Shown one piece after another: positions 14,936-23,563 of a stretch of 64,000 nucleotides of DNA. Location of the stretch: the NCBI GenBank assembly GCA_036489885.1, contig DASXEW010000001.1, positions 868,001 to 932,000 on the forward strand, given 5' to 3'. The notes beneath the pieces are model-generated. The model ran no database searches and was not told the DNA's origin. It saw only the letters and a program-made list of their open reading frames with translations. This DNA is from Candidatus Baltobacteraceae bacterium. Its GTDB lineage: Bacteria; Vulcanimicrobiota; Vulcanimicrobiia; Vulcanimicrobiales; Vulcanimicrobiaceae. Position 1 is the stretch's first letter, and each line of letters begins with the position of its first letter. The translations under genes were made by a program, and so were the position numbers.

Positions 14936-15468
14936 TCGGCGTCGATTTCCGAACGGTCGGGACTGCAGAGCAAGTCTGGCGCGCTTTGCTACGGGTGATT
15001 GGACGCGTTCGACTATTTCGCACAGGCTTGCTCGCCGCAAGCATGCTGTTTGCCTTTGTCGGCGTGGAGACGATCCGGCTGGCCGGCGCTCTGCACACCG
15101 TACACGAGCTCGAATTGCGACGTGACACTCTCGCAGTCGACGTTCAGAAGATGCAGGCAAGAGTCAAGGAGGTTCGCGATCGGCGAGCAGCACTTCTCAG
15201 CATCCTAGCGCGTCGCCGTTCGAACGCCGAGCTCGCAGCCCGGATAGCTGCCACAAGTGATGTGCTCGCTAGTTCGATGGCGTTGATACAGCTGCGGGTA
15301 GCCCCCGATGGCTTCGATATCGAAGGCCGCGGAACGAGTCTGACGGACATTCGGGCGTCCCTTGGCCGGCTTGAAACGATCTTCAATAGACCGGCGACGT
15401 TTGAACTCCGGCGCGACGAGGTTGTTCCAAGCGCAATCTCGTTTCACTTTGACATCGCTAGCAAATGA
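14932..15468 (+). CDS. pilN: PilN-like inner-membrane alignment protein
   Basis: The 178-aa bitopic protein starts with MIGVDFR, one of the forms of the short cytoplasmic PilN tail that docks PilM (INLLP in classic PilN). It has a transmembrane helix at about 36-55 (TGLLAASMLFAFVGVETIRL), a coiled coil (about 60-110, LRRDTLAVDVQKMQARVKEV) and a ferredoxin-like domain. With PilO it makes the periplasmic alignment complex. Called mainly from topology and gene order. Both ends overlap neighbours by 4 bp. Confidence 0.8.
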   Translation: MIGVDFRTVGTAEQVWRALLRVIGRVRLFRTGLLAASMLFAFVGVETIRLAGALHTVHELELRRDTLAVDVQKMQARVKEVRDRRAALLSILARRRSNAELAARIAATSDVLASSMALIQLRVAPDGFDIEGRGTSLTDIRASLGRLETIFNRPATFELRRDEVVPSAISFHFDIASK

Positions 15469-15953
15469 GTTTTGTGATTCTGGCGCTTTCCACAATACTT
15501 GCCTTCGGTTGTGTCATCGGATTCGAAGCGACTCTTGCAAGCTTTGATGCGCGCGCAACTGCGCTCCATCTGGAGATTGCCGGGCAGCTACAGACCCTTC
15601 GGGCTGGATTAAAGATCGAGGAATCAGCGGCAGTCATCGAGTCACGGCTTGCAGCGCTGCGCGTGACCGAATCTCTTCGTTGGCAGATCGCAGCTCTTTT
15701 TGGAGATCTGGAAGAGATCGCAGAGCGACGGAAGGTGCAGGTGACGGCATTTCGTCACGAAGGGAGTACCCGATTGGAAGTTTCCGTCGAGGGAAAGTAT
15801 TCGGGAACTCTCGAGGCCCTGGCCGATCTTTCGTCATCGCGCGTTGCGGCGCAGGCGTCTCTGGCGTCTTTCGAACGCGCGAATGGGCACGTGCGTGCCG
15901 CGTTCTCGCTGGATATTCTCGGTGTCGGCAATGCGCGCACTCACGTACCGTAA
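15465..15953 (+). CDS. pilO: PilO-like inner-membrane alignment protein
   Basis: The 162-aa bitopic protein has an N-terminal transmembrane helix (about 3-22), a coiled coil and a small alpha/beta periplasmic domain (VQVTAFRHEGSTRLEVSVEG, GTLEALADLSSS) like PilO. No sequence motif is diagnostic; the call rests on size, topology and position between pilN and pilP. It should dimerise with PilN and contact the PilP-like protein. Confidence 0.75.
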   Translation: MSFVILALSTILAFGCVIGFEATLASFDARATALHLEIAGQLQTLRAGLKIEESAAVIESRLAALRVTESLRWQIAALFGDLEEIAERRKVQVTAFRHEGSTRLEVSVEGKYSGTLEALADLSSSRVAAQASLASFERANGHVRAAFSLDILGVGNARTHVP

Positions 15954-16383
15954 GCGAAAGCTCATCGCGTCGAGCGGCGCGATGTTCGTATGCGCCGGGT
16001 TTGCAATGATTCCGTTGATCGGCGCCTCAACCCCGGCGAACGAAATGTCCTCGCCGCTACCCGCGAGTGCCCGATTGCCTGAGGGCGACTCGCTGACAGG
16101 CGCGATTCGCCTTCGTGCGGATCCGTTCTCGCGCGCGTTGCCACTTATGCCGAAAACGAAAATCTCGCGGTCGGCGCCGGCATCAAAGAAGGAGCCTGAC
16201 ATGCGGGTCATTGCGATCGTTTCGGGACTGACGCCGCATGCGCTCCTGTCGTTCGCGAACGGTTCCACCCAAATTGTCGGAATTGGTGATGCGGTCGAAA
16301 GAACGCGCATAACCTCGATCGTCTCAGACACCGTAGTTCTTGCCGATGGACGGCGTTTGAAGTTTTCAGAGAGGGCGCAATAG
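15931..16383 (+). CDS. pilP: PilP-like linker protein
   Basis: The 150-aa protein has an N-terminal hydrophobic segment (about 10-33) without a clear lipobox, a Pro/Ser-rich stretch and a C-terminal beta domain (MRVIAIVSGLTPHALLSFAN, IVGIGDAVERTRITSIVSD, VVLADGRRLKF) that follows the PilP/HofP homology-region pattern (G-x-x-V, then VVL...G). It would connect PilN/PilO to the secretin. The start ATG 15931 lies 23 bp inside pilO. It may be anchored rather than a lipoprotein. Confidence 0.75.
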   Translation: MRALTYRKRKLIASSGAMFVCAGFAMIPLIGASTPANEMSSPLPASARLPEGDSLTGAIRLRADPFSRALPLMPKTKISRSAPASKKEPDMRVIAIVSGLTPHALLSFANGSTQIVGIGDAVERTRITSIVSDTVVLADGRRLKFSERAQ

Positions 16384-17762
16384 TGCGAAGATTGCACGCC
16401 ACCCTTGCGGCCTGCGCGATGGCGCTCTCGCCGATAGGCGTCTGGTGTGCCCCTACGATCAACATCGATGTGCGTGACGCCGACATCGTCGACGTTCTCC
16501 GTCTTCTCGGCACCCAAGCCGGGGTCAATCTCATACCCGACGCATCGCTTCGACACGACCGCGTGAGTCTGCACCTTCGAGGCGTTACGTTCGAGCAAAC
16601 TATGAACGCCCTAACGCGCGCCTACGATCTACAAGTCCGCAAGGAGGGTGTCGTTCTGTTGGTCGGCGCTGGTGCGTCGATGAACCGCCGTTTCGGTGAC
16701 CGCGACGATGGGGCGCTCGGTACTCACACAAAGATATTTCGAATTCAAAACGCCAAGCCCGAGGATCTCGTTAAACCGCTGAGCGATGCGCTCGTAGCGG
16801 GTACGGTTGTCCTGGCTGATCGCCGTACGGCGTCAATAGTGGTGACCGGGAATCAATCAACGATCGAGCGGGCTAGCGGTCTCATCGCGGCCTTGGACGC
16901 ACCGGGGGGCGTGGTTGCAGGTCAGAGAGTCGGCGTCGTCGCGTTGCGATTCGTAAAGGCCTCGGACGCGGTGAAGCTCCTGAAGGGTTTCGTCCCGGAC
17001 GGTGCGGCCGTAGCCGACGACCGCCAAAACGTGATCCTAGTGAATGGCACAGCCGAGGTGGCCCAAACCGTCCGCGCGTTTCTCGATCAGGTCGACCGAC
17101 CGTCACGTCAGGTCATGTTCGAGGTAAAAGTTATCGACATGACGCCCCAAAATGATTCGTCGAATGTGGGGATTCAATTCGGCGGCGTCGACCTTTTGGG
17201 CCAACCAGCAGCAGGCGCGACCAGCTTTACCTTTGCACGTAGCTCCCTGCAGCTGAATGCAACGCTGAACTTCATGGTCTCAAACGGACGCGCGAAGATT
17301 CTGGCCACACCGCGTCTGGTTACCCTGAACAATCATGAAGCAAGTTTATTGATCGGAGAGACCTACCCGATCATCTACTTTGATATTCGCAGCGGGAATC
17401 AGCAAATTCAGACGATCGATATCGGCGTAAAGCTGCGCATGACACCGACCATCGGGTCGGATGGCTCAATTATCGCGGAGTTGCATCCCGAGTACAGCGA
17501 AATTCAGGGTTTCGAGCAGTCCTATCCGGTGATCGCGAATCGCAAAGTCGATTCGACGCTTCGCGTTGCCGACGGTGAGACGATCGTTCTGGGTGGGTTA
17601 CTCCGTGAGGTTACCTCGGAAACGGTAACAAAACTTCCGTTGCTTGGTGATATCCCGGTGCTGGGCGAAGTGTTCAAGAACCGACAACGGAGCTCGGAAC
17701 GCGATGAGATCGTGTTCCTCATAACACCGCACATCATTCAGCCGGGGAAGGAGAGCTCCTAG
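16383..17762 (+). CDS. pilQ: Type IV pilus secretin PilQ
   Basis: The 459-aa protein has a signal peptide (about 1-22, cut near WCAPT), an STN-like N0 domain (IDVRDADIVDVLRLLGTQAG), N-domains (about 110-240) and the secretin beta-barrel domain: VMFEVKVIDMTPQNDSSNVG, AKILATPRLVTLNNHEASL, and the VADGETIVLGGLLRE signature with VPVLGxxF-type ending DIPVLGEVFKNRQRSSERDE. It forms the outer-membrane gate for the pilus and so implies a diderm envelope. It lacks the AMIN domains of larger PilQ proteins. GTG 16383 shares a base with the pilP stop. Confidence 0.93.
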   Translation: MRRLHATLAACAMALSPIGVWCAPTINIDVRDADIVDVLRLLGTQAGVNLIPDASLRHDRVSLHLRGVTFEQTMNALTRAYDLQVRKEGVVLLVGAGASMNRRFGDRDDGALGTHTKIFRIQNAKPEDLVKPLSDALVAGTVVLADRRTASIVVTGNQSTIERASGLIAALDAPGGVVAGQRVGVVALRFVKASDAVKLLKGFVPDGAAVADDRQNVILVNGTAEVAQTVRAFLDQVDRPSRQVMFEVKVIDMTPQNDSSNVGIQFGGVDLLGQPAAGATSFTFARSSLQLNATLNFMVSNGRAKILATPRLVTLNNHEASLLIGETYPIIYFDIRSGNQQIQTIDIGVKLRMTPTIGSDGSIIAELHPEYSEIQGFEQSYPVIANRKVDSTLRVADGETIVLGGLLREVTSETVTKLPLLGDIPVLGEVFKNRQRSSERDEIVFLITPHIIQPGKESS

Positions 17763-17783
17763 AGACCGGCGCAAGCGCTTGGC

Positions 17784-20174
17784 GTGTCGTCCGCTCTTGC
17801 GGTCGACGTGCTCGTTCATCTCCGAACCGCGCGCTTCGATACGCCCCTTACCTATGCGCTTCCCGACGGAATTTCGCCGCGCGTTGGTGACGTTGTACGC
17901 GTTCCGCTCGGAACGCGCAACGTCTACGGATACGTCGTATCGGCGCCGTATGCGAAGAACGAAAGTGCACTGCGTCCGATCGTCAACGTTGCTGACGCTC
18001 CGCGCGCGTTCGACGAGACGGGGTTAGCGCTCGCGCGCTTCATCGCCGATCGCGCCGTGTGTACCCTCGGTGAAGCGCTCGGCGCGGTTGTACTTGCCGG
18101 CGCGATCCCGCGGGTTGAGGAGAAGATGGCGGTTATCGCGGCCGCACCTTCGCCGACGCGACATGCGAATGTGCCGCAGCGCTTGCTGCGGCTCATTTGG
18201 GATGATCTGCGCGATGGCTTTTCCGTCGAAGCGCTCTTGCGACATCCCGAAGCGCGGCGCGCTGCGGATCGTTCCGCGTTGCTGCGGCATTTGGGGAGCC
18301 TTGTGCGCAGCGGCGATCTCGCGCGCGTTCGTACGATGGGCGGCCCACGTCTCACCGAGCGAATGACGGCGCTGCTCGTTCCGGGCGAGGGCGAGATCGC
18401 GGGTCGGAAAGCTGCCGCACTTGTGCGAGCCGTTTACGAAGCGGGATCGTTGCGACGTTCGGACGCGCTCTTAGAGGGATACTCGCACGCTGTTATCGCG
18501 CGCACGATTGCATCGGGTGCGATTCAGGAGATCCAACAATCTGCTCGCGAGGCCCGCGCGTCGCAGGGGATCGTTCGTCCCCCGCTCACGCCGTCAGACG
18601 ATCAACGTCTCGCGCTCGCAAAAATTCGCGAGAAGTTGGCGACGTCGTCCTTCGACGAGCTGTTACTTTACGGCGTCACCGGCAGCGGCAAGACGCTCGT
18701 CTATTTGGAAGCGATCGCCGACGTCGTTGAATCCGGCGGCCGCGCGATCGTGCTCGTTCCCGAAATCTCGCTCACGCCGCAAACGGCTCGGCGCTTCGAA
18801 GCCGTCTTTGGCGATCGCGTTGCGGTGTTACACTCGGCGCTTTCGCAGCGTGAACGTTACGATGCCTGGCAGGCTGCGGCGCGCGGGGAGATCAGCGTCG
18901 TCGTCGGCGCACGTTCGGCAATTTTCGCTCCGCTGGAAGACGTGCGGCTCGTCGTCGTCGACGAAGCTCATGAGGGAACGTATCGCCAAGAGACGACGCC
19001 GCGCTACGATGCGCTTGCCGTCGCCCGCGAACGGATGCGGCTCGCACACGGACTGCTGATCCTCGGCACGGCGACGCCGCCCCTTACATCGTACGAGCGA
19101 GCCCTGCGCGGCGAGATCGATCTGGTGCGTTTGCCGAAGCGCGCGAGCGCTGCAGCGATGCCGGAGGTGCACGTCATTGACATGACGCGTGAATTCTCGT
19201 CCGGCAACCGCCGCGTGTTCTCGAGTCTGCTCGCGGAAGCAATCGCCGCGCGTCTGGAGAGCGGCGAGAAAACTATTTTATTCGTTAACCGCCGCGGCTC
19301 GGCGGGATTCATCTTGTGCCGCGGCTGCGGCTACGTTCCGGAGTGCACGCGCTGCTCGACGTCGCTCGTCGTGCACCGCAGCGACGGTCTCTTGCGCTGC
19401 CACCACTGCGACCTGCAGCTTGCATTGGCCGAGGTGTGCCCGCGTTGCAAAAATTCGGCCTTCCGAGAGTTCGGAATTGGGACGGAAAAAGTCGCGGAAG
19501 AGGTGAAGAAACTCTGGCCGGGTGCGCGCGTGGTCCGGATGGACTCCGATACGACGACTCGTGTCGGCGACCACGCCCGCATCCTGTCTACCTTTGAAAA
19601 CGACGCCGACGTTTTGGTCGGAACGCAAATGGTCGCCAAAGGTCTCGACTTCCCGACTGTCACGCTCGTCGGCGTCGTGGCTGCGGATCTCGGACTACAC
19701 GTGCCCGACTATCGCGCAGCGGAACGAACGTTCGATCTGATCGCGCAAGTGTGCGGACGCAGCGGCCGTTCACGTCCGGGAATTGCGATCGTGCAGACAT
19801 ATTCGCCCGAGCATCCGGCGATTGCGCTCGGTGCGCGCGCTGATTTCGACGCGTTTGCGCGTGAAGAGCTCGAGGAGCGCCAAGCGCTCGCGTATCCACC
19901 CTTCGGCGAGCTTGCTTATGTTGGCGTTGCCGGGCGCTCGCGCAAAGCGGTCGAGGCCGCAGTACGCGGCTACGCTGCGATCTTGCGTCAGGAACGCGCC
20001 GGAGAGATTTTAGGCCCTGCCCCGCTGCCGATCGCGCGGTTGAATGAAGAATGGCGTTGGCGCGTCGGAGTTAAGGCTTCGAGTCTCGAAGTGATGCGAG
20101 GGGTTGTCCGCAAGCGTATCCTCCCGCTGGCACATAAGGACCGTGCCACGCGGCTGTGGATCGCATTTGACTGA
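17784..20174 (+). CDS. priA: Primosomal replication restart helicase PriA
   Basis: The 796-aa superfamily 2 helicase has an N-terminal 3' DNA-binding domain (residues about 1-100), Walker A GVTGSGKTLVYLEA, DEAHEGTYRQ (motif II), the eight-cysteine zinc module (CRGCGYVPECTRC, CHHCDLQLALAEVCPRC), GTEKVAEEVKKLWPGARV and QVCGRSGRSRPG (motif VI). It reloads the replisome at stalled forks. GTG 17784 begins a typical N-terminus. It follows pilQ by 21 bp and could be co-transcribed. Confidence 0.95.
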   Translation: MSSALAVDVLVHLRTARFDTPLTYALPDGISPRVGDVVRVPLGTRNVYGYVVSAPYAKNESALRPIVNVADAPRAFDETGLALARFIADRAVCTLGEALGAVVLAGAIPRVEEKMAVIAAAPSPTRHANVPQRLLRLIWDDLRDGFSVEALLRHPEARRAADRSALLRHLGSLVRSGDLARVRTMGGPRLTERMTALLVPGEGEIAGRKAAALVRAVYEAGSLRRSDALLEGYSHAVIARTIASGAIQEIQQSAREARASQGIVRPPLTPSDDQRLALAKIREKLATSSFDELLLYGVTGSGKTLVYLEAIADVVESGGRAIVLVPEISLTPQTARRFEAVFGDRVAVLHSALSQRERYDAWQAAARGEISVVVGARSAIFAPLEDVRLVVVDEAHEGTYRQETTPRYDALAVARERMRLAHGLLILGTATPPLTSYERALRGEIDLVRLPKRASAAAMPEVHVIDMTREFSSGNRRVFSSLLAEAIAARLESGEKTILFVNRRGSAGFILCRGCGYVPECTRCSTSLVVHRSDGLLRCHHCDLQLALAEVCPRCKNSAFREFGIGTEKVAEEVKKLWPGARVVRMDSDTTTRVGDHARILSTFENDADVLVGTQMVAKGLDFPTVTLVGVVAADLGLHVPDYRAAERTFDLIAQVCGRSGRSRPGIAIVQTYSPEHPAIALGARADFDAFAREELEERQALAYPPFGELAYVGVAGRSRKAVEAAVRGYAAILRQERAGEILGPAPLPIARLNEEWRWRVGVKASSLEVMRGVVRKRILPLAHKDRATRLWIAFD

Positions 20175-20192
20175 AACGGGGTTGTACCAAGC

Positions 20193-21854
20193 GTGAATCC
20201 GATGGATCCGTTCGGGGTAGGCAAGGCCACCCTCGACGTGTGGCAGGCGATGCTCAAGGAGCCGGATCGTCTCGCCGAGTCGCAGGCACGCTTCGCAAAG
20301 CTCTGGATCGACATGTGGTCGCGTAACGCCGAACACGCGGCGACGGGCGCGAACGGTGAGGAGCCGGTTGTCTCGCCTGATTCCGGGGACCGCCGTTTCG
20401 CCAACCCTGCGTGGTCCGAAAATCCGGCGCTTGATACGCTCAAACAAGCGTACCTGCTCGTGACGCAAGCATTCTTGAGTGCGATCGATCAAGCCGACGT
20501 CGACGAACGCACCAAGCGCCGAGCGAAATTTTTCGCAAAACAGTTTTGCGACATGATGAGCCCCTCGAACATGGCGTTCCTCAACCCTGACGTGATCGAG
20601 GAGACGCTACGCTCGGGCGGCGAGAATCTGGTCCGGGGCTGGAAGAACGCCGCGGCAGACCTCACCAACAATGAGGGCCGCGTTGCGCTCGTCGATACCG
20701 AAGCGTTCGAGGTCGGCAAGAACGTCGGCACGACGAAGGGCAAGGTCGTTTTTCGCAATGACATGATGGAGTTGATCCAATACGACGCGACGACCGAGAC
20801 GGTTCACGAGCGTCCGCTCATCATCGCTCCGCCGTGGATCAACAAGTTCTACATCCTGGACTTGCAGCAGAAGAACAGCTTCGTCGGGCATGCCACGAAC
20901 GCGGGCTTCCAAACTTTCGTCATCTCATGGCGCAATCCGGACGCTTCGATGGCCAACGTGACGATGCGCGATTACGTCTTGCGCGGGGGACTTGAAGCCG
21001 CACGCGTTGCGGGCGAAATCGCCGGCACCCGCGATGTTACGATGAACGGTTACTGCCTCGGCGGCACGCTGCTGTCGATGCTGCTTGCGTACATGGCTGC
21101 GAAGCCTGCCTCGAAGGACGATCCCAAGATCACCGCCGCAACCTTCATGGCCTCGCTGGTCGATTTCCGCGAGCCCGGCGAGATCGTCAACTTCCTAGGT
21201 GAAGACGCGCTCGAATTTATCGAGAAGAAGATGAACGAGCGCGGCTACCTTGAGGGCCGCGAGATGGCGGACACGTTCAACATGCTGCGTTCGAATGATT
21301 TGATATGGACGCCGGCCGTGAACCGCTATCTGCTCGGCAAAGACGCGCCGGCCTTCGACCTACTCTATTGGAACAACGACGCGACGCGCATGCCCGCGAC
21401 GATGCACAGCTATTATCTGCGGCACATGTACATGCAGAACGATCTCATCGTCCCGAACAAGCTCGACATCGACGGTATCGGGATCGACGTGCGAAAGATC
21501 GACATCCCGCTCTACATCCTTGCGACGCGCGAAGACCATATCGCCCCGTGGCGCTCGGTCTACGCGCTCACGCAGCTCGCCTCGGGCCCCTCGAAGTTCC
21601 GGCTCGCAAACTCCGGACATATCGCCGGCATCGTCAACCCGCCCGGCAACAAGAAAGCGCAATATTGGGCCTCCGAGGCGACGCCGAGCGATCCCGAAAC
21701 TTGGCGCGAGCACGCCGAGCTGCGCGAAGGTTCGTGGTGGCCGGATTGGTACGAATGGCTTGGCGCGCAGTCCGGCCCGAACGCTGCGCCGCCGAAAAAC
21801 ACAAAATACCCGGAGCTGGCTGCAGCGCCGGGTACCTACGTGCTCGTTAAGTAG
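20193..21854 (+). CDS. phaC: Class I poly(3-hydroxyalkanoate) synthase PhaC
   Basis: The 553-aa alpha/beta hydrolase polymerises (R)-3-hydroxyacyl-CoA into storage polyester on granule surfaces. The lipase-like box GYCLGGTLL carries the nucleophilic Cys; the Asp lies in ATREDHIAPW and the His in LANSGHIAGIVNPPG. The class I N-terminal region (FWQ/DMMSPSNMAFLNPDVI) and the PPWINKFYILDL motif are present. Size and the absence of a phaE/phaR partner indicate class I. No phaA/phaB nearby; a MaoC hydratase at 5.9 kb could supply monomers. It ends 3 bp before the convergent rpsT. Confidence 0.95.
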   Translation: MNPMDPFGVGKATLDVWQAMLKEPDRLAESQARFAKLWIDMWSRNAEHAATGANGEEPVVSPDSGDRRFANPAWSENPALDTLKQAYLLVTQAFLSAIDQADVDERTKRRAKFFAKQFCDMMSPSNMAFLNPDVIEETLRSGGENLVRGWKNAAADLTNNEGRVALVDTEAFEVGKNVGTTKGKVVFRNDMMELIQYDATTETVHERPLIIAPPWINKFYILDLQQKNSFVGHATNAGFQTFVISWRNPDASMANVTMRDYVLRGGLEAARVAGEIAGTRDVTMNGYCLGGTLLSMLLAYMAAKPASKDDPKITAATFMASLVDFREPGEIVNFLGEDALEFIEKKMNERGYLEGREMADTFNMLRSNDLIWTPAVNRYLLGKDAPAFDLLYWNNDATRMPATMHSYYLRHMYMQNDLIVPNKLDIDGIGIDVRKIDIPLYILATREDHIAPWRSVYALTQLASGPSKFRLANSGHIAGIVNPPGNKKAQYWASEATPSDPETWREHAELREGSWWPDWYEWLGAQSGPNAAPPKNTKYPELAAAPGTYVLVK

Positions 21855-21857
21855 CGA

Positions 21858-22166
21858 TTACTTCTTCGAGCTGGTTTTCTTCGTCGCGCGCTTTGCCGGC
21901 TTGGCGGGTGCGGCGGCGGCTTTGGCTGCGACGGATTGCGCCTTGGCGAGACGCGATTTCTTTCGCCCAGCTTTGTTCTTGTGGATGACGCCGCGCTTTG
22001 CAGCTTTGTCGAATTCGGATGCGACCTCGCGAGCGAGCGCACTATCGGGTTGCTGATCAAGAGCCTTCTTGTACAGCGTCTTCAGGCGCGTCTTGGTGTC
22101 GAGGTTGCGAACGCGACGTTTCGTCGATTGCCGGACCCACTTCTTGGCAGCTTTAATGTTAGGCAC
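21858..22166 (-). CDS. rpsT: 30S ribosomal protein S20
   Basis: The 102-aa protein begins MPNIKAAKKWVRQSTKRRVR, the S20 signature, and continues with the long helices that bind 16S rRNA (AREVASEFDKAAKRGVIHKN KAGRKKSRLA is split by a short turn). It has an extra Ala/Pro/Lys-rich tail of about 20 residues after the core. A sigma-70-like promoter is visible just upstream. Confidence 0.95.
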   Translation of the reverse strand: MPNIKAAKKWVRQSTKRRVRNLDTKTRLKTLYKKALDQQPDSALAREVASEFDKAAKRGVIHKNKAGRKKSRLAKAQSVAAKAAAAPAKPAKRATKKTSSKK

Positions 22167-22173
22167 GTCGCGT

Positions 22174-22203
22174 ACTATATCAGTTCTTGCGAGGCCGGCG
22201 CAA
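22174..22203 (-). promoter_or_regulatory. Putative sigma-70 promoter of rpsT
   Basis: On the minus strand TTGCGC (22203-22198) and TATAGT (22179-22174) are separated by 18 bp. The -10 element is 8 bp before the rpsT ATG, so the mRNA would be leaderless or nearly so unless another promoter is used. Confidence 0.4.
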
Positions 22204-22246
22204 TAATGAAGGCGTGCGCTGATGGCGATGGGCCGAGCGTGTTCGG

Positions 22247-22273
22247 GCGCCCCGCGCGAAGCGTGGGGGGCGC
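22247..22273. other. GC-rich hairpin between rsgA and rpsT
   Basis: GCGCCCC (22247-22253) can pair with GGGGGCGC (22266-22273), enclosing a GC-rich internal part with a TTC/GAA turn. It lies 20 bp beyond the rsgA stop. No T tract follows, so termination is uncertain. Confidence 0.3.
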
Positions 22274-22294
22274 GCAGGCCTGAGGCCGGAGTGC

Positions 22295-23239
22295 CTATTC
22301 ATAACTGGAAAGGGGATCAGCGCGCTCCAAAATCAGTCTATAGCTCTCGTAGCGGCTGGTGGCGACCCGGCCCTCGCCGACGGCCAGGCGAACGACACAC
22401 CCGGGCTCGGCCATGTGCGCGCAGTCCCGAAATCGGCATTGTGGAGCCAGCGGCGCGAATTCAACGAAAGCCTGCGTCAGCTCGGATGCGGGAATGTCGC
22501 CTAATTCGAATGCACCGACGCCGGGACTATCGATCAAGAAGCCCGAGCCCAAGCGAAGCAGGCGAGCTGCGGTTGTCGTTTGGCGCCCGCGTCCGTGGCG
22601 CGAAACCTCACCGACTTCCGTTATGCCGCCGAAGGCGCGATAGATCGAGCTTTTGCCGACGCCTGATTGTCCGACCAGCAGCGCATGTGCGTCGCCAAGT
22701 GCGGTTCGTAAAATTTCGATTCCCTCGCCGCGTTTGGGCTGCAATTCGAATGCGCGATATCCGAGCGACCTATATAATTCGAGGATGCGCTGCGCATCGC
22801 TGCCGTCGGTGAGGTCTACCTTCGTGAGCAAGAGGAGCACCGAGCGTTCTTGGAGCTCCGCAAATGCGATCAGCTGATCTACCATGGAAAGGCGAAGCGG
22901 AGGATCGATGATCGCAGCCACAATCGCAATCGTGTCGACATTCGCGGCCATCGTTTTTGTTCGGCCGGTTACGGTGCGCCGCTGGAGCTCGAAGGTGCGC
23001 GGTTCGACGCGATCCACGACGACGGTGCCATCTTCATGCGGCCGGACATCGACGAGATCGCCGAGCAATAGCATAGACTGCATGTTTTCGCCTTTGCGAC
23101 GCAACGACGCGAGACGCGGCATCTCTTCGTCGTCGAGCACGACCCAGGCGCTATTTCGCCCGACACGAACAACGCGCGCACGCATGAGCTTGTCATTGTC
23201 ATGCGGAAGATTGCTGTCGCTTTGGATAGGCTCTCCCAC
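22295..23239 (-). CDS. rsgA: Ribosome small subunit-dependent GTPase RsgA
   Basis: The protein (314 aa from GTG 23239) has an OB-fold N-terminus and a circularly permuted GTPase: LTKVDL (G4) comes before GQSGVGKSSI (G1) and DSPGVGAFEL (G3), then a C-terminal zinc site CRFRDCAHMAEPGC. RsgA checks maturation of the 30S subunit. ATG at 23185 gives a more family-like start (MRARVVRVGRN) and would remove the 39-bp overlap with the divergent gene. Either is possible. Confidence 0.93.
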   Translation of the reverse strand: MGEPIQSDSNLPHDNDKLMRARVVRVGRNSAWVVLDDEEMPRLASLRRKGENMQSMLLLGDLVDVRPHEDGTVVVDRVEPRTFELQRRTVTGRTKTMAANVDTIAIVAAIIDPPLRLSMVDQLIAFAELQERSVLLLLTKVDLTDGSDAQRILELYRSLGYRAFELQPKRGEGIEILRTALGDAHALLVGQSGVGKSSIYRAFGGITEVGEVSRHGRGRQTTTAARLLRLGSGFLIDSPGVGAFELGDIPASELTQAFVEFAPLAPQCRFRDCAHMAEPGCVVRLAVGEGRVATSRYESYRLILERADPLSSYE

Positions 23240-23563
23240 CTCGTGTTCGAGATTGATGACCCGCGGGAAAGCGCTACGGTTTTACTCGCACTTTGGGGAC
23301 GTGGTAAACCGGTGGGCGTAAAAAGCTGCGAGCAGAGGACCGGCGCGCTCATTGTGCGCGTCGACCCGGCTATTACACCGCCGGACCTCGTGCGCCATCT
23401 CGTCGAGATCGAACGTCGCCGTTTTGCCGGCTCAAAAACCGCCGGAGTGCAGGCCCTCGAGGATGATCAGCTCGCACGCCTCGTCGCGAAAGCAATCAAA
23501 GAGCCCGATCTGGACGAGAACCGGATTATCGAGCATCTCGTCCCTGAGCTGGACGCGCGATGA
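23201..23563 (+). CDS. Unknown protein coupled to cdaA
   Basis: The 120-aa soluble protein has no recognised domain. It has a beta-alpha pattern (ESATVLLALWGRGKPVGVKS, GALIVRVDPAITPPDLVRHL) and a C-terminal run of acidic and basic helices. It overlaps cdaA by 4 bp (ATGA), so the two are likely translated together. Its 5' end overlaps the longest form of rsgA. It may be a partner or regulator of the cyclase; that is inferred from coupling only. Confidence 0.6.
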   Translation: MRKIAVALDRLSHLVFEIDDPRESATVLLALWGRGKPVGVKSCEQRTGALIVRVDPAITPPDLVRHLVEIERRRFAGSKTAGVQALEDDQLARLVAKAIKEPDLDENRIIEHLVPELDAR

